NCBI GenBank assembly: GCA_963766175.1
Contig: CAVXZE010000002.1
Location: 1-64,000, forward strand
Source: CAVXZE01 sp963766175
Lineage (GTDB): Bacteria > Myxococcota_A > UBA9160 > UBA6930
DNA: 64,000 bases
Reading direction: 5' to 3'
Shown one piece after another: positions 14,898 through 24,141 of the stretch (the stretch's first letter is position 1; every line of letters begins with the position of its first letter). Under the pieces are notes generated by a model. It was not told the DNA's origin. It searched no databases and worked only from the letters and a program-made list of their open reading frames with translations. The position numbers and the translations under genes were made by a program.

Positions 14898-15146
14898 CTA
14901 CTGATTCCCGAAGCCGTGCCAGCGCCCGCAATCCGGGCACTCCCAGTCGATGAAGTTGCAGGTCAGACCCCACAGGTTCTCCTGCATGCACTCCTGGCAC
15001 ATCTGCATCCCGCACTCACAGGTCCAGCAGAAGGAGGTCTGCTTTCTGCAACAGCAGCACTCGTACTGCTGCTTCTGTCGGCGTCGCCGGGGCTTGCCGA
15101 TCTTCCGCATGGATCTGGATCCAGGTCTGGGTCTGGACTCGGGCAT
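14898..15146 (-). CDS. small Cys-rich zinc-ribbon-like protein
   Basis: 82 residues as drawn; the internal Met13 (MRKIGKPRRRRQ, start at 15110) is an equally likely start. After a very basic N-terminus come YECCCCRKQ, CWTCECGMQMCQECM and WECPDCGRWHGFG, giving several CxxC pairs suited to bind zinc. The basic head and Cys pairs suggest a nucleic-acid-binding or structural zinc protein. I recognise the pattern as a small conserved protein but know no function. It lies downstream of the pectinacetylesterase-like gene on the same strand, 53 bp away. Confidence 0.6.
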   Translation of the reverse strand: MPESRPRPGSRSMRKIGKPRRRRQKQQYECCCCRKQTSFCWTCECGMQMCQECMQENLWGLTCNFIDWECPDCGRWHGFGNQ

Positions 15147-15199
15147 GGTTCGCCGGGCTGGATTTGTAGCCCGTGCCCGGCATGGAAGCTATGGAGCTA

Positions 15200-17128
15200 C
15201 TACGGGCAGTTCACCACCACGTCCGCATCGGGGCCGGATCCGACCAGCTCGAAGGGAGCCTCGAGAGGATCCGGCTTCACGTCGTCGCCCGAGCAGCTGC
15301 CGTTCGGGCAATCGGCGTTCAGATTGCACCTGTCGCCCGGATTGTCGCTCGCCGCGCTGCACTGACCCGGGAACAGGACGTTGAAGGGGTCGGCCTCGAC
15401 GTTGGTCCAGCTCGGGTCGTCCTCGATCATGGCGTTGACCCAGTCCACCAGCGTCGGCACACCGCCCGTGGTGTCGTCGTAGACACGAGGGTTGCCGAAG
15501 CCGGTGTGCGTAGAGCCCGTGGCGATGTAGTAGCGGTAATTGTCGTTCTCGAGCGCTACCGCGTCCGCGGTGTCGGTGACCTGCTGACTCATCTCCTCGT
15601 TGAACTGGCAGGAGGCCTCCCACCAGAAGAGCTGGGCGGCAATGGGATTGTCCGGATTCAACATGATGTTGTAGAAGCCGGTTTGACCCCCGCCGCCGCC
15701 GTCGAAGGCCGTCGTGTAATTGGCCCAGTTGGTCTCAGGGTAGTAGCTCGCGGCCGCCTCCAGAATGAGGGGGATCCTCTGCTCCGAAGTCGGCACGTCG
15801 TTGATCCCAGGAACATCCGGCAGGTTCTCGGTGACGCCCCAGTTGAGGAAGTTTCCTTCCAGGAAGTCCTGGGTGATCACGCCGTTCCCCCCGTCGCCCA
15901 TCACGTTGGTGCTCGAGGCCGGATAGACGCCGCTCAAGTGAATGCCGTGCATCATCGCTCCGTAGGAGCCCGCACTCGACCCGGTGATGAAGATGTCGGA
16001 GGGGTTCAGGAAGTGCTCCCGCGCCCACTTCTCGACCAGCTTGGCGTTGTCGTGGCCGCGGTGCTCGACGTGCTTCGCCACTATGCTGGGATCCGCCAGG
16101 TTCAGGTAGTCCACTCCTGCGTCACCCCAGTGGACGTCGCAGCCGCAGTACGGCACGTGGACGACGTGCCAGTCCTTGAAGGGGTTGTCCGGGTCGGTGA
16201 GGTCTGCAAAGCCGCTCCAGGCGAGCCCCGGCGGGGTCGGATTCACGGTCTGGGTGCAGGCCGGAATCAGGCAGGTCAAGGTGTCCCAGCAGGCGCCGCC
16301 GCCGTAGTAGTACATCAGCAGTTTGTTCTCGCTGCCGCGCTTGGCGAAGAACGTGAACTCCGAGCCGTCCTGGCACTGCGGCACCAGGGTATCGCGCGCG
16401 TAGCTGACCTCGTTCCCCGGCGCCCCGCCGGCAGGGTGGGTGACCGCCATGTAGGCGTCGTCGGGAACGTTGGGCGAGACCGTGATGTTGGTCACGACGT
16501 CATCGCTCAGCGCGGCGACCAGGTCGGCGATCCCAGCCTCGTTGGCGGTGGTCGGACATGCCCCGCGAGTGGTCTTTCCCCACTGCTTGCCGAACCGACT
16601 GGTGGCCTTCGTCTGCTTGCCGTCGCACTTGGCGCCATCCGGATCCGAGGAGAGACCTGCGATCAATCTGCTCTCCGCCTTGAGCAGTTGCTGGCACATG
16701 GTCGCGGCGGACTTGAGGAGCTTCCCTCCGCAGATCGCGTCCTTCTTGACCCCGAGGTTCAGGCCGTCGGTGACCTCCACCACGATGCCGTCGATCGCCG
16801 CATCCATCCGCGTCTTCATGCCCGCGCTGGAGAGCGTCATGTCGGCGCAGTCGACATTCTCCTTCGTGGCCTTGTCTTCCGCACTGGCCCACTTCGCGTC
16901 GAAGGTCCTATCGGCCTTGTCGATCTGCGACGAGGCATCCTTCCCGGTCTTGGCCCATCCGCTCCAGGCCTTGAGAACCTTGTCGCAGCGGTCCGCTGCG
17001 GCCTTCATCTTCTCGCTCGCACACGCATTGCTGGGGTAGGTCTTCTCGGCGCTTGCATGCGCTGCGAAGAGCGCGAAAGCCAGCAGCAACACCCCGAAAA
17101 TCGATGAAATCTCGCGTAGTTTCCGCAT
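15200..17128 (-). CDS. secreted pectinacetylesterase family hydrolase with N-terminal helical domain
   Basis: The start is ATG 17128 with GAGGAGG eight bases upstream, giving 642 residues. The signal peptide is MRKLREISSIFGVLLLAFAL..., ending at HASA. About 190 residues of Cys-spaced helical sequence follow (for example ACASEKMKAAADRC), a module often attached to secreted proteins in these lineages. The hydrolase part begins near 230, with YYGGGACWDTLTC and the nucleophile elbow TGSSAGSYG near residue 385, typical of the pectinacetylesterase/NOTUM alpha-beta hydrolase family. A Cys-rich tail (CNLNADCPNGSC) follows. It probably de-esterifies an extracellular polysaccharide or lipid; the substrate is not known. 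Confidence 0.85.
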   Translation of the reverse strand: MRKLREISSIFGVLLLAFALFAAHASAEKTYPSNACASEKMKAAADRCDKVLKAWSGWAKTGKDASSQIDKADRTFDAKWASAEDKATKENVDCADMTLSSAGMKTRMDAAIDGIVVEVTDGLNLGVKKDAICGGKLLKSAATMCQQLLKAESRLIAGLSSDPDGAKCDGKQTKATSRFGKQWGKTTRGACPTTANEAGIADLVAALSDDVVTNITVSPNVPDDAYMAVTHPAGGAPGNEVSYARDTLVPQCQDGSEFTFFAKRGSENKLLMYYYGGGACWDTLTCLIPACTQTVNPTPPGLAWSGFADLTDPDNPFKDWHVVHVPYCGCDVHWGDAGVDYLNLADPSIVAKHVEHRGHDNAKLVEKWAREHFLNPSDIFITGSSAGSYGAMMHGIHLSGVYPASSTNVMGDGGNGVITQDFLEGNFLNWGVTENLPDVPGINDVPTSEQRIPLILEAAASYYPETNWANYTTAFDGGGGGQTGFYNIMLNPDNPIAAQLFWWEASCQFNEEMSQQVTDTADAVALENDNYRYYIATGSTHTGFGNPRVYDDTTGGVPTLVDWVNAMIEDDPSWTNVEADPFNVLFPGQCSAASDNPGDRCNLNADCPNGSCSGDDVKPDPLEAPFELVGSGPDADVVVNCP

Positions 17129-17297
17129 GCGATGCGCCTCCTCGTCGGGGGGGATGAACAAGCCTTGGGATCAGCTGAACGGCTGTTCAAGTCGATCCTA
17201 CGCCGGTTGCGCCGCAGGTGTCAATGCGCGCATCAGCCGCCGGGCCTGGCCCAGGAGGCAGCTATCGCTCAGCTCAATCGTTCAGCTGACGGGATCC

Positions 17298-19541
17298 TCA
17301 GGGAGCCACGTTGAACGGCTCGGCCCGCTTGATCAGATCCTCGAGATTCGCCTCGTCGGGGTTCCGGGGATTGCCTGGATGGATGATCGCCACCTTGCAG
17401 ACCTCGGCCGACTCGACCAGGTCTCGGAAGGTCCCCGCATCGATATCCGCGATGTAGGCCTGCTTGTTCTCGTTGTAGGCGAACATCTTGGGGTTCTTCT
17501 TGGTGCATTCATCGCAGGCGTTGCAGCGGGGCGTCTCGATGTAGGCCTCTTCGATGGGCCCCTTCACCTCCACTACTTCCGCGGTTTCTGCGCCTGCCTC
17601 GAGGGCGGGCGCCTCTGCGGCGGCGATCTGCTCGGCCTCGGCCCCGAGTTCGCTCCGGATCTCCTCGATCTCGCGCTTCTTCTCTTCCTCCCAGGCTTCC
17701 TTTTCCCTCTTCAGCAAAGCCAGGGCATGCGAGTTGTTGATCCCACCGAGCTCCTGAAGGCTGCGCCACGTCTCCGCGTAGCGGCGCGCAGCCGAGATGA
17801 TGTTGTGCGTCGCGACCACGCGATGGAGGATGTTCTGCCCATCCACCATCAGGATATAGGGGACCCTCTCCGCGGCCTCTTTGTTCGCCAGCTTCAGATA
17901 CTGCTCCACCGGCACCATCTTCGCGTGCCACTTGGCCTGGGGAATGCTGATGAAGTTCCCGGAAAGGCGCTTGTCGCTGGCGACGAAGTCGACGAAGGTG
18001 AACGCGATATCCTCGTTGACCGTCTGAAGCTCCTGGTCCTCGTAGTTGAAGGCGTCCACCGGCCAGTCTGAGTCCACCTGCGGATTCCCATTCAGATGGA
18101 ATCGCGTCGCCTGGTTCTCCCCAGCGCCGGGGTCGTATACGAAGGTGGGGAAGGCGCGCGATTGCGCCGCGGAGGCGGAGATGAGATATGGCGCGAGTTT
18201 CGGGAAGCTCGCGGGCGAACCCGAGAAGACGTTGAAGAGCGCCGGCCCTTCGCACTCGAGCCCCTCCGAGATGGCATCGCTCATCATGTAGAGACCGGAG
18301 CTGCTCGTCTGCAGGACGTAGGCGCTGCCCAGGCTCATGGCCAGGTTCGCCAGCTGGAGATCCCATCCGCCCAGGGGAATGCGGTCGCTCTTGACGGTCG
18401 ATCCACCGAAGACGTCCTCCGGCTGAACCAGGACTTTGATCGGAAGATCAGAAGACAGGATCTCGATCAGGGTCGCCTTGTTCTCGTCGTCGTACTTGCT
18501 GTTCTCGAGGCAAACGAGATAGGAGGGGAAGAACGAGATGTCCTCCGCGCTCAGGGACTCCTCGCCGAACTGCTCGAAGAAGGGATCGTGCTTCGCCTCA
18601 TTGTATTCGTTCGCCAGCTCCAGAGCGGCGATGCGAACCGCCTTGACGAAATCGACCATGTGCGGGATCCGGTCCCGGTAGGTCTTCAGGACGTCGGTGC
18701 AGCTGTCGACCACGAAGGGATAGGGCCCGTTGGCTTGCTTCCCTCGACCGTCCAGCCGCGAGGCAAAGAAGCGCTGCGACTCCAGAACCGAGAGGGCGAA
18801 GCGCAGGCGCTCACGGCGCTTCTCCGGCAGATGCGACTCCCTGGAAGAAGCGACCAGGGAATCCTCCAGCACGGAAAAGTCGAAGGCGTCCTCGAACGAT
18901 GTCCCCACCGAACTTCGGAGAGAGTCGGCGCTCAGCCCCTCGTCCGACTTCAAGTAGTCCGCCTGGAGAATGCCGGAGAGCCCCACGACCAGCCCTTGGA
19001 TCCTTTCCAGGACGCTCCGGGCCCGCCTGTTCTCGATTGATTTCCAGGCGTGAACGAACAGACTTGCCGGAGCCTCTCCGCTGCACTCGATGACCTCGCC
19101 ATCGATCTTCAAGGCGCCTCTCGCGCGAGTCAGGTTCGCTTCCAGAAGCTTCTTTTCCTCTCCGGAGAGGTCCGAATCGGAAGAAAGCTTGCTGGCGGCG
19201 GCCTCCCAGAGCTTCGACAAAGTGCCTCTGCCGCTCTCTGCGGTGAGCGATCGGATCTCGATCTCGAGGTTCAGGAGGTTCTTTCGGGCCCGCTCACCCG
19301 CGATCCCCTCCGGCGCGATCGCCTGGAGGATGCCGTTGGTGATGCTGGCGAGCGACTGGACGTAGGAACCGCCACTGCCCTCGACCAGGACCAGAGGAAA
19401 ATCGTAACGGATCTGTGTCAGGTCTCGATATCGGCTCAGAAGAGCGGGAACCAGATCGAGTTCACCGAGGTCCGTGCAGTCCTTGTCGATCTTCCTGCCG
19501 GTCAGATGAAAGGTCCGAAGCTCGTATAGTGTCTTTTCCAT
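17298..19541 (-). CDS. large protein with C-terminal [4Fe-4S] ferredoxin domain, 2-oxoacid oxidoreductase operon
   Basis: 747 residues, last gene of the electron-transfer operon. The end is a single-cluster ferredoxin: CNACDEC near residue 673, then KMFAYNENKQAYIAD and a closing Cys in AEVCKVAIIHPG near 717. A charged, probably coiled linker (KREKEAWEEEKKREIEEI, about 610-630) precedes it. The first ~600 residues I do not recognise with certainty. Residues about 394-480 (GGWDLQLANLAMSLGSAYVL, QTSSSGLYM, GPALFNVFSG, SRAFPTFVYDP) recall the distal part of the TPP-binding domain of pyruvate:ferredoxin oxidoreductase without its TPP motif. It is probably a partner or electron carrier of the KorAB complex. 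No signal peptide or membrane segment. Confidence 0.7.
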   Translation of the reverse strand: MEKTLYELRTFHLTGRKIDKDCTDLGELDLVPALLSRYRDLTQIRYDFPLVLVEGSGGSYVQSLASITNGILQAIAPEGIAGERARKNLLNLEIEIRSLTAESGRGTLSKLWEAAASKLSSDSDLSGEEKKLLEANLTRARGALKIDGEVIECSGEAPASLFVHAWKSIENRRARSVLERIQGLVVGLSGILQADYLKSDEGLSADSLRSSVGTSFEDAFDFSVLEDSLVASSRESHLPEKRRERLRFALSVLESQRFFASRLDGRGKQANGPYPFVVDSCTDVLKTYRDRIPHMVDFVKAVRIAALELANEYNEAKHDPFFEQFGEESLSAEDISFFPSYLVCLENSKYDDENKATLIEILSSDLPIKVLVQPEDVFGGSTVKSDRIPLGGWDLQLANLAMSLGSAYVLQTSSSGLYMMSDAISEGLECEGPALFNVFSGSPASFPKLAPYLISASAAQSRAFPTFVYDPGAGENQATRFHLNGNPQVDSDWPVDAFNYEDQELQTVNEDIAFTFVDFVASDKRLSGNFISIPQAKWHAKMVPVEQYLKLANKEAAERVPYILMVDGQNILHRVVATHNIISAARRYAETWRSLQELGGINNSHALALLKREKEAWEEEKKREIEEIRSELGAEAEQIAAAEAPALEAGAETAEVVEVKGPIEEAYIETPRCNACDECTKKNPKMFAYNENKQAYIADIDAGTFRDLVESAEVCKVAIIHPGNPRNPDEANLEDLIKRAEPFNVAP

Positions 19542-19621
19542 GTCTGTTTCCGAATTGGCTCGCGTCTAGAAGAAGATCTGGTATCTGGTGATCGGAACTC
19601 ACCTGCTGAACAAGTGCCGGA

Positions 19622-20587
19622 TCAACCTGCCGTCTCCACCGTGAAATTGTCCAGCTCCGCGTTGAAGGCGCGCTCGATCAACTCGGGTGTGTAGATGCGA
19701 TCGGCGCGCCGAATGTCCTCGTAACACGGGACATTGTCGTTCCGGTACAGGATCCCGACCGGAACGATTTCTGTGGATGCAGCGAGATCCCTGGCCGCGC
19801 TGAGGTCGGAGGGATCGTGTTCGAGCTGGTTCTTGTAGATGTTCGAGAGACTCGGGGCGAGCTGAAGCCCGTTTTCATGTGTGAGGATCTGGGTCTTCTC
19901 GGTGTCTTCCAGCCAGGGATCGAAGAGCGTCGGTAGATAGTTCGGGCATCGCTGCAAGATGGCGATGAAGGAGAGACCCTTGTGATGGAAGGCCTGAGAG
20001 ATGATGTCGTAGAAGAGATCCGGGATCCAATCCACCGCCTGGGCGACGAACGACACGTTCGCGACTCCCAAGGTGGTGCTCAGCGGATTGAGAGGATCGA
20101 GATAAGCGCCCCGTGGGCTGGTGTTGCTCTTCTGGCCCCTGGGAGTGGTGGGAGAGGCCTGCATCTTGGTCAGGCCATAGATGCGGTTGTCGTGCATCAT
20201 GACCGTCATGTCCATGTTGTAACGGATCGCGTGGATCCAGTGGGCGGTGCCGATGCTGCAGCAATCTCCATCGCCGGTATTGACGAAGACGTTCAGATCC
20301 GGCCTTCGCATCTTGATGCCCTCAGCGACGGGTATTGCCCTGCCGTGAAGGCTGTGAAATCCGTAGGTGTTCATGTAATGAGGGAACCGGCTCGAGCAGC
20401 CGATCCCGGAGACGAAGACGGTCTTCTCCCGGGGCAGATCTTCGTCGCGACAGAGCCTCTGCAGCGCGGTCAGGATACCGAGATCACCGCAGCCAGTGCA
20501 CCAGCGCGGAACGCTGCTCTGATAGTCGTCCAGAGTCAGCAGCTCGTCATCGCACTTGGGAAGAAGATCGTTCACCGAACCTAGCAT
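19622..20587 (-). CDS. korB: 2-oxoacid:ferredoxin oxidoreductase, beta subunit
   Basis: 321 residues, the normal size for the TPP-binding beta subunit that decarboxylates 2-oxoglutarate or another 2-oxoacid to acyl-CoA. Visible: the cluster-binding WCTGCGDLG (Cys30, Cys33), GIGCSSRFP (Cys64), and the TPP/Mg motif GDGDCCSIG...HDNRIYGLTKMQASPTT (about 106-147). It is encoded 37 bp downstream of the alpha subunit and followed by the ferredoxin-tailed protein. Which 2-oxoacid is used cannot be decided by eye; the kor symbol follows the closest layout. Confidence 0.9.
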   Translation of the reverse strand: MLGSVNDLLPKCDDELLTLDDYQSSVPRWCTGCGDLGILTALQRLCRDEDLPREKTVFVSGIGCSSRFPHYMNTYGFHSLHGRAIPVAEGIKMRRPDLNVFVNTGDGDCCSIGTAHWIHAIRYNMDMTVMMHDNRIYGLTKMQASPTTPRGQKSNTSPRGAYLDPLNPLSTTLGVANVSFVAQAVDWIPDLFYDIISQAFHHKGLSFIAILQRCPNYLPTLFDPWLEDTEKTQILTHENGLQLAPSLSNIYKNQLEHDPSDLSAARDLAASTEIVPVGILYRNDNVPCYEDIRRADRIYTPELIERAFNAELDNFTVETAG

Positions 20588-20624
20588 TGTCTACACCTCA
20601 TCTCATCTCATCGTGAGTTGGCAG

Positions 20625-22535
20625 CTACAGTTTCTCGCGCAGGACTCTCTCGATGGACCCCGGCTTGATCGGTTGGCCCTTGACCTCGCACCAGCAATCT
20701 ACGTCGACCAGATACCTTCCCCGCAGCAGCCAGGCGAGGTTGGAGTAGCGTCGATTGTCGACGTCGATCAGTGCGTCCTCGAAGCTGTCGCACCAGCTCA
20801 GCTCGACGGTCATGACCTTCTTGAACTTCTCCATGATTTCCTTGATGCCGGAAGCCATGGGCTGGAGGAATCTCAGGTGGAGGGAAGAGACCTTCTTGCC
20901 CTCGTCCCGGAGGCGCTGCACCGCCTCCTCGATGGCTCCCTTGGTGCTTCCCCAACCGACCACCAGCAGGTCGCCCTCTTCGTCGCCGTAGACCTGGGGG
21001 GGCTTGAGGGTCTTCTGGAAGGCCGCCAGCTTCAAGCTGCGGTGCTGGATCCCCTCCTGATTGACCCGGGGATCGTAAGCCACCCGGCTCATTCGATCGT
21101 GAGCCAGACCGGTCAAGGTGTGCATGCCGTTGGGTCGCCCCGGAATGAAGCGGGCCGCGAGACCGGTCTTGGGATCCCAGTCGTAGGGCTTGACGCCCTC
21201 CGGAACCGGGCTCTGGTCGACGGGAGGCGCGAGCCACGATCTCTGGAACTTCGGCCGGGTAAAGGGCTGCTGGGCCGTCGCGATGTTGGCGTCGGTCAGC
21301 ACCACGACCACGGTGTGGAAGGTCTCGGCGATCTTCCGGGCAGCGATCACCGAGTAGAAGCAGTCCTCCATGTCGGAAGGCGAGAGGACGATCTTGGGGG
21401 CATCGCCGTGGCTTCCGAAGATCGCGGCGAGCAGATCGCCCTGCTCCATCTTGGTGGGCTGGCCGGTCGAGGGTCCGCCGCGCTGCACGTTGACGACGAC
21501 GAGCGGAACCTCCGCCATCACCGCCAGCCCGATGCCCTCCTGCTTGAGCGAGTATCCGGGGCCGGAGGTGATGGTCACCGCGCACTTCCCCGCGTAGGAC
21601 GCACCGATCGCGAAGCAGCAGGCCGCGATCTCGTCCTCTGCCTGGTGCACCATGCCGCCGACGGATTCGAAGACGTCGCTCAGGTAGTGCGATGCCGAGG
21701 TCGCCGGGGTGATCGGGTACATCGCGCAGATCTCCATCCCGGAGGCCATCACGCCGAGCCCGACCGCGGTGTTGCCGTTGACGACGATCTGGGGCTCCTT
21801 GATGCCTGCGGATGGAACCTTGAACTTGAAGTCGAGGTTCTCCTCCGCCCATTCGTAGCCGGCCTCCAGGAGCTGGACGTTGCTGCTGATGATCTTGGCG
21901 CTCTTCTTGGAGAAGATGAAGGCGATCTGGTCCCGGGCGATCTGCAGGTCCTGGCTGTAGATATTGACGAGAATCCCCAGCACGAACATGTTCTTGCCGC
22001 GGGTGGGGTCGACGACGTACTTGAGGCACTCCTCTTCCATCGGGATTTCGTAGATCTGGTATCCGTCCTGGAGGAGCTGGTCATAGGTCTCTTTGTAGGC
22101 CTTGGCGATCTCCGGGCTCGGGTCCGTCCGCCACTTGTTCTCCAGCAGGATGGTGCATCCCTGCTTCAGCTCGTTGTACTTCACGCGGCCGAGCAGCACC
22201 TGCTCGTTGAAGGCGACGACCAGGTCGGCTTCGTCGCCTCCGTTCGTGACGTAGTACGAGCCCATCCGGATGCGGATGCCGCTGGCGCCCTCGACGCTCC
22301 TCGCGGGAGGCTGGATCTCGGCGGGGATGATCTCGACGGTCCAGATCCCGTTGCCCATCTTGGCGCCGATGGTCGCGAACGACTGGCCGCACTTCTGCGC
22401 ACCCTCGCCCGAATCGCTGACCACCTCGACGATGTGGCCCTTGAGCTCTACCGCCTTCTTGCTCTTGGCCTTTGCCTTGGAGGCTTTCTTCGGCCTCTTC
22501 TTTTCAGGAGTAGAAGTAGTTGTAGCTTCCGACAT
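20625..22535 (-). CDS. korA: 2-oxoacid:ferredoxin oxidoreductase, fused gamma-alpha subunit
   Basis: 636 residues combining the gamma domain (about 35-230, GEGAQKCGQSFATIGAKMG, RIRMGSYYV) with the alpha domain from about 245 (GNTAVGLGVMASGMEICAMYPITPATS, EDEIAACCFAIGASYAG, TSGPGYSLKQEGIGLAVMAEVP, QRGGPSTG). This gamma-alpha order is the common KorA form. The N-terminus is a Lys/Ala-rich extension (about 30 residues) that is probably disordered. The start ATG has GAGAGAGCGGG upstream. With KorB it forms the catalytic core. Confidence 0.9.
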   Translation of the reverse strand: MSEATTTSTPEKKRPKKASKAKAKSKKAVELKGHIVEVVSDSGEGAQKCGQSFATIGAKMGNGIWTVEIIPAEIQPPARSVEGASGIRIRMGSYYVTNGGDEADLVVAFNEQVLLGRVKYNELKQGCTILLENKWRTDPSPEIAKAYKETYDQLLQDGYQIYEIPMEEECLKYVVDPTRGKNMFVLGILVNIYSQDLQIARDQIAFIFSKKSAKIISSNVQLLEAGYEWAEENLDFKFKVPSAGIKEPQIVVNGNTAVGLGVMASGMEICAMYPITPATSASHYLSDVFESVGGMVHQAEDEIAACCFAIGASYAGKCAVTITSGPGYSLKQEGIGLAVMAEVPLVVVNVQRGGPSTGQPTKMEQGDLLAAIFGSHGDAPKIVLSPSDMEDCFYSVIAARKIAETFHTVVVVLTDANIATAQQPFTRPKFQRSWLAPPVDQSPVPEGVKPYDWDPKTGLAARFIPGRPNGMHTLTGLAHDRMSRVAYDPRVNQEGIQHRSLKLAAFQKTLKPPQVYGDEEGDLLVVGWGSTKGAIEEAVQRLRDEGKKVSSLHLRFLQPMASGIKEIMEKFKKVMTVELSWCDSFEDALIDVDNRRYSNLAWLLRGRYLVDVDCWCEVKGQPIKPGSIERVLREKL

Positions 22536-22563
22536 TTCCCGCTCTCTCGTTCTTGCTGTCCAA

Positions 22564-24078
22564 CTAAGCTTGTGCCAGGCGGACGCGAGAGAAGTTCTTC
22601 TCTCCCGCGTCGATTCCGAACAGCTTGCCGTCCGCCTGCTTCGTCTCGGGGCGGTAAACCGTATCGGTGTCCGTGATCCCGAGATATGCCTTCATGCTTC
22701 GAGCCGCCGTGCGCCCGGCGCCCATCGCCAGGATGACGGTCGCCCCACCGGTGACGATGTCGCCCCCGGCGTAGACGCCCGCGATCGACGTGGCGAGATT
22801 TTCGTCCGCGTCGATGTAGCCCCACTTGTTGAGCTTGATCTTCGAGGTCTGGCCGATGATGGGATTCGCATTGGTGCCGATCGCGTAGACGACCATGTCG
22901 GCTTCGAACTCGTACTCGCTTCCCTCGATCGGCACGGGGCGCCTGCGGCCGGAGTCATCGGGCTCGCCCAGCTCCATGCGAATGTTGCGCATGGCGCGGA
23001 CGTTTCCGTCTTCGTCACCCAGGATCTCCACCGGCGCCGTTAGCCAGTGGAACTCGACGCCCTCTTCCTCGGCGTGATGGACCTCTTCCACCCTGGCCGG
23101 GCTCTCGGCGCGGGAGCGGCGATAGACGCAGTAGACCTTCTCCGCGCCCAGGCGCAGCGAGACCCTCATCGCGTCCATGGCGGTGTTGCCGGAGCCGATC
23201 ACGGCGACCTTCTTGCCCAGATTGAGCGGCGTGTCGTGCTCCGGAAAATCGCCCGCACCCATCAGATTCACACGCGTCAGGAGCTCGTTGGCGGACATCA
23301 CGCCGTTCAACGCCTCGCCGGGAATCCGCATGAAGCTCGGATAGCCGGCGCCGGTTCCGATGAAGACGGCGTCGAATCCCAGCTCGTCGAGCATCTGCTC
23401 GATGGTGAAGAGACGCCCCACCAGGGTGTTGCACTCGATCTTCACGCCCAGCCGCGTCAGATTCTGGATCTCCGCGTCGATCACGTAGTTGGGCAGCCGG
23501 AACTCGGGGATGCCGTAGCGGAGCACGCCGCCGGGACAATGGAACGCCTCGTAGACGATCACCTCGCAGCCGGCCTTGGCCATGTCCGCGGCGCAGGTGA
23601 TGCTGGCGGGACCGGAGCCGATCATGCCAACCTTGAATCCGTTGGGCTCGATGTAGGGGACGTTCGTCCAGCCCTCCTTCACGGCGACATCGCCGAGCCA
23701 TCGTTCCAGCCTTCCGACGGCGACCGGCTCCAAGGTGTCGGCGACGGTGCAGACGACCTCGCACTGGACTTCCTGGGGACAGACCCTTCCGCAGATCGCG
23801 GGCAGCAGGTTGTCCTTCATCATGATGTCATAAGCGCCGCGGATGTCCTTGTCGCAGATCGCCTGGATGAAGCCCGGGATGTCGATCTGCACCGGGCAGC
23901 CGGAGATGCAGGTGGGATCGGTGCACATCAGGCATCGCTCGGCCTCCAGCGCCGCCTGCTCCTCGGTGTATCCGAGCGCGACCTCGGAGAAATTGGCGAC
24001 TCGCACCTTGGGGTCCTGCTCGGCCATCGCGGTCCGGTCTTGGGGAATGGTTCGGATCGTCTTCGGTTGTTTCGCCAT
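22564..24078 (-). CDS. GltD/NfnB-like NAD(P)-binding FeS flavoprotein (first copy)
   Basis: 504 residues of the glutamate-synthase small-subunit type, used as NADPH-binding partner in GltBD, NfnAB and Sud complexes. The N-terminal FeS region has CLMCTDPTCISGCPV (about 49-63) and CGRVCPQEVQCEVVC (about 96-110). FAD site: GMIGSGPASITCAADMAKAG; NADP site: AVIGSGNTAMDAMRVSL; C-terminal FAD closure VYAGGDIVTGG. The neighbour upstream encodes an NfnA/SudB-like subunit, so the pair probably forms an NfnAB-like ferredoxin:NAD(P) oxidoreductase rather than glutamate synthase; no large GltB is nearby. It ends 28 bp before korA. Confidence 0.88.
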   Translation of the reverse strand: MAKQPKTIRTIPQDRTAMAEQDPKVRVANFSEVALGYTEEQAALEAERCLMCTDPTCISGCPVQIDIPGFIQAICDKDIRGAYDIMMKDNLLPAICGRVCPQEVQCEVVCTVADTLEPVAVGRLERWLGDVAVKEGWTNVPYIEPNGFKVGMIGSGPASITCAADMAKAGCEVIVYEAFHCPGGVLRYGIPEFRLPNYVIDAEIQNLTRLGVKIECNTLVGRLFTIEQMLDELGFDAVFIGTGAGYPSFMRIPGEALNGVMSANELLTRVNLMGAGDFPEHDTPLNLGKKVAVIGSGNTAMDAMRVSLRLGAEKVYCVYRRSRAESPARVEEVHHAEEEGVEFHWLTAPVEILGDEDGNVRAMRNIRMELGEPDDSGRRRPVPIEGSEYEFEADMVVYAIGTNANPIIGQTSKIKLNKWGYIDADENLATSIAGVYAGGDIVTGGATVILAMGAGRTAARSMKAYLGITDTDTVYRPETKQADGKLFGIDAGEKNFSRVRLAQA

Positions 24079-24094
24079 CGAATACCCGTTTCTG

Positions 24095-24127
24095 TTTCTT
24101 CTCGGTTTCTTCTCGGTTTCTTCTCGT
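24095..24127. repeat. 11-bp tandem repeat, three units
   Basis: TTTCTTCTCGG occurs three times in a row (24095, 24106, 24117) just upstream of the GltD-like start on the minus strand, where it reads as the purine tract CCGAGAAGAAA. The repeated GAGAAG may act as a ribosome-loading region; it is also a likely slippage site. Confidence 0.7.
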
Positions 24128-24141
24128 TTCCCGCGTGCTGC

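Noticed and set aside
15173..17107. 644-residue plus-strand frame opposite the pectinacetylesterase
   Set aside because: Antisense shadow; the minus-strand protein has a signal peptide, a strong ribosome site and the GxSxG elbow.
20556..22676. 706-residue plus-strand frame opposite korA
   Set aside because: Antisense shadow of the KorA frame without recognisable motifs.
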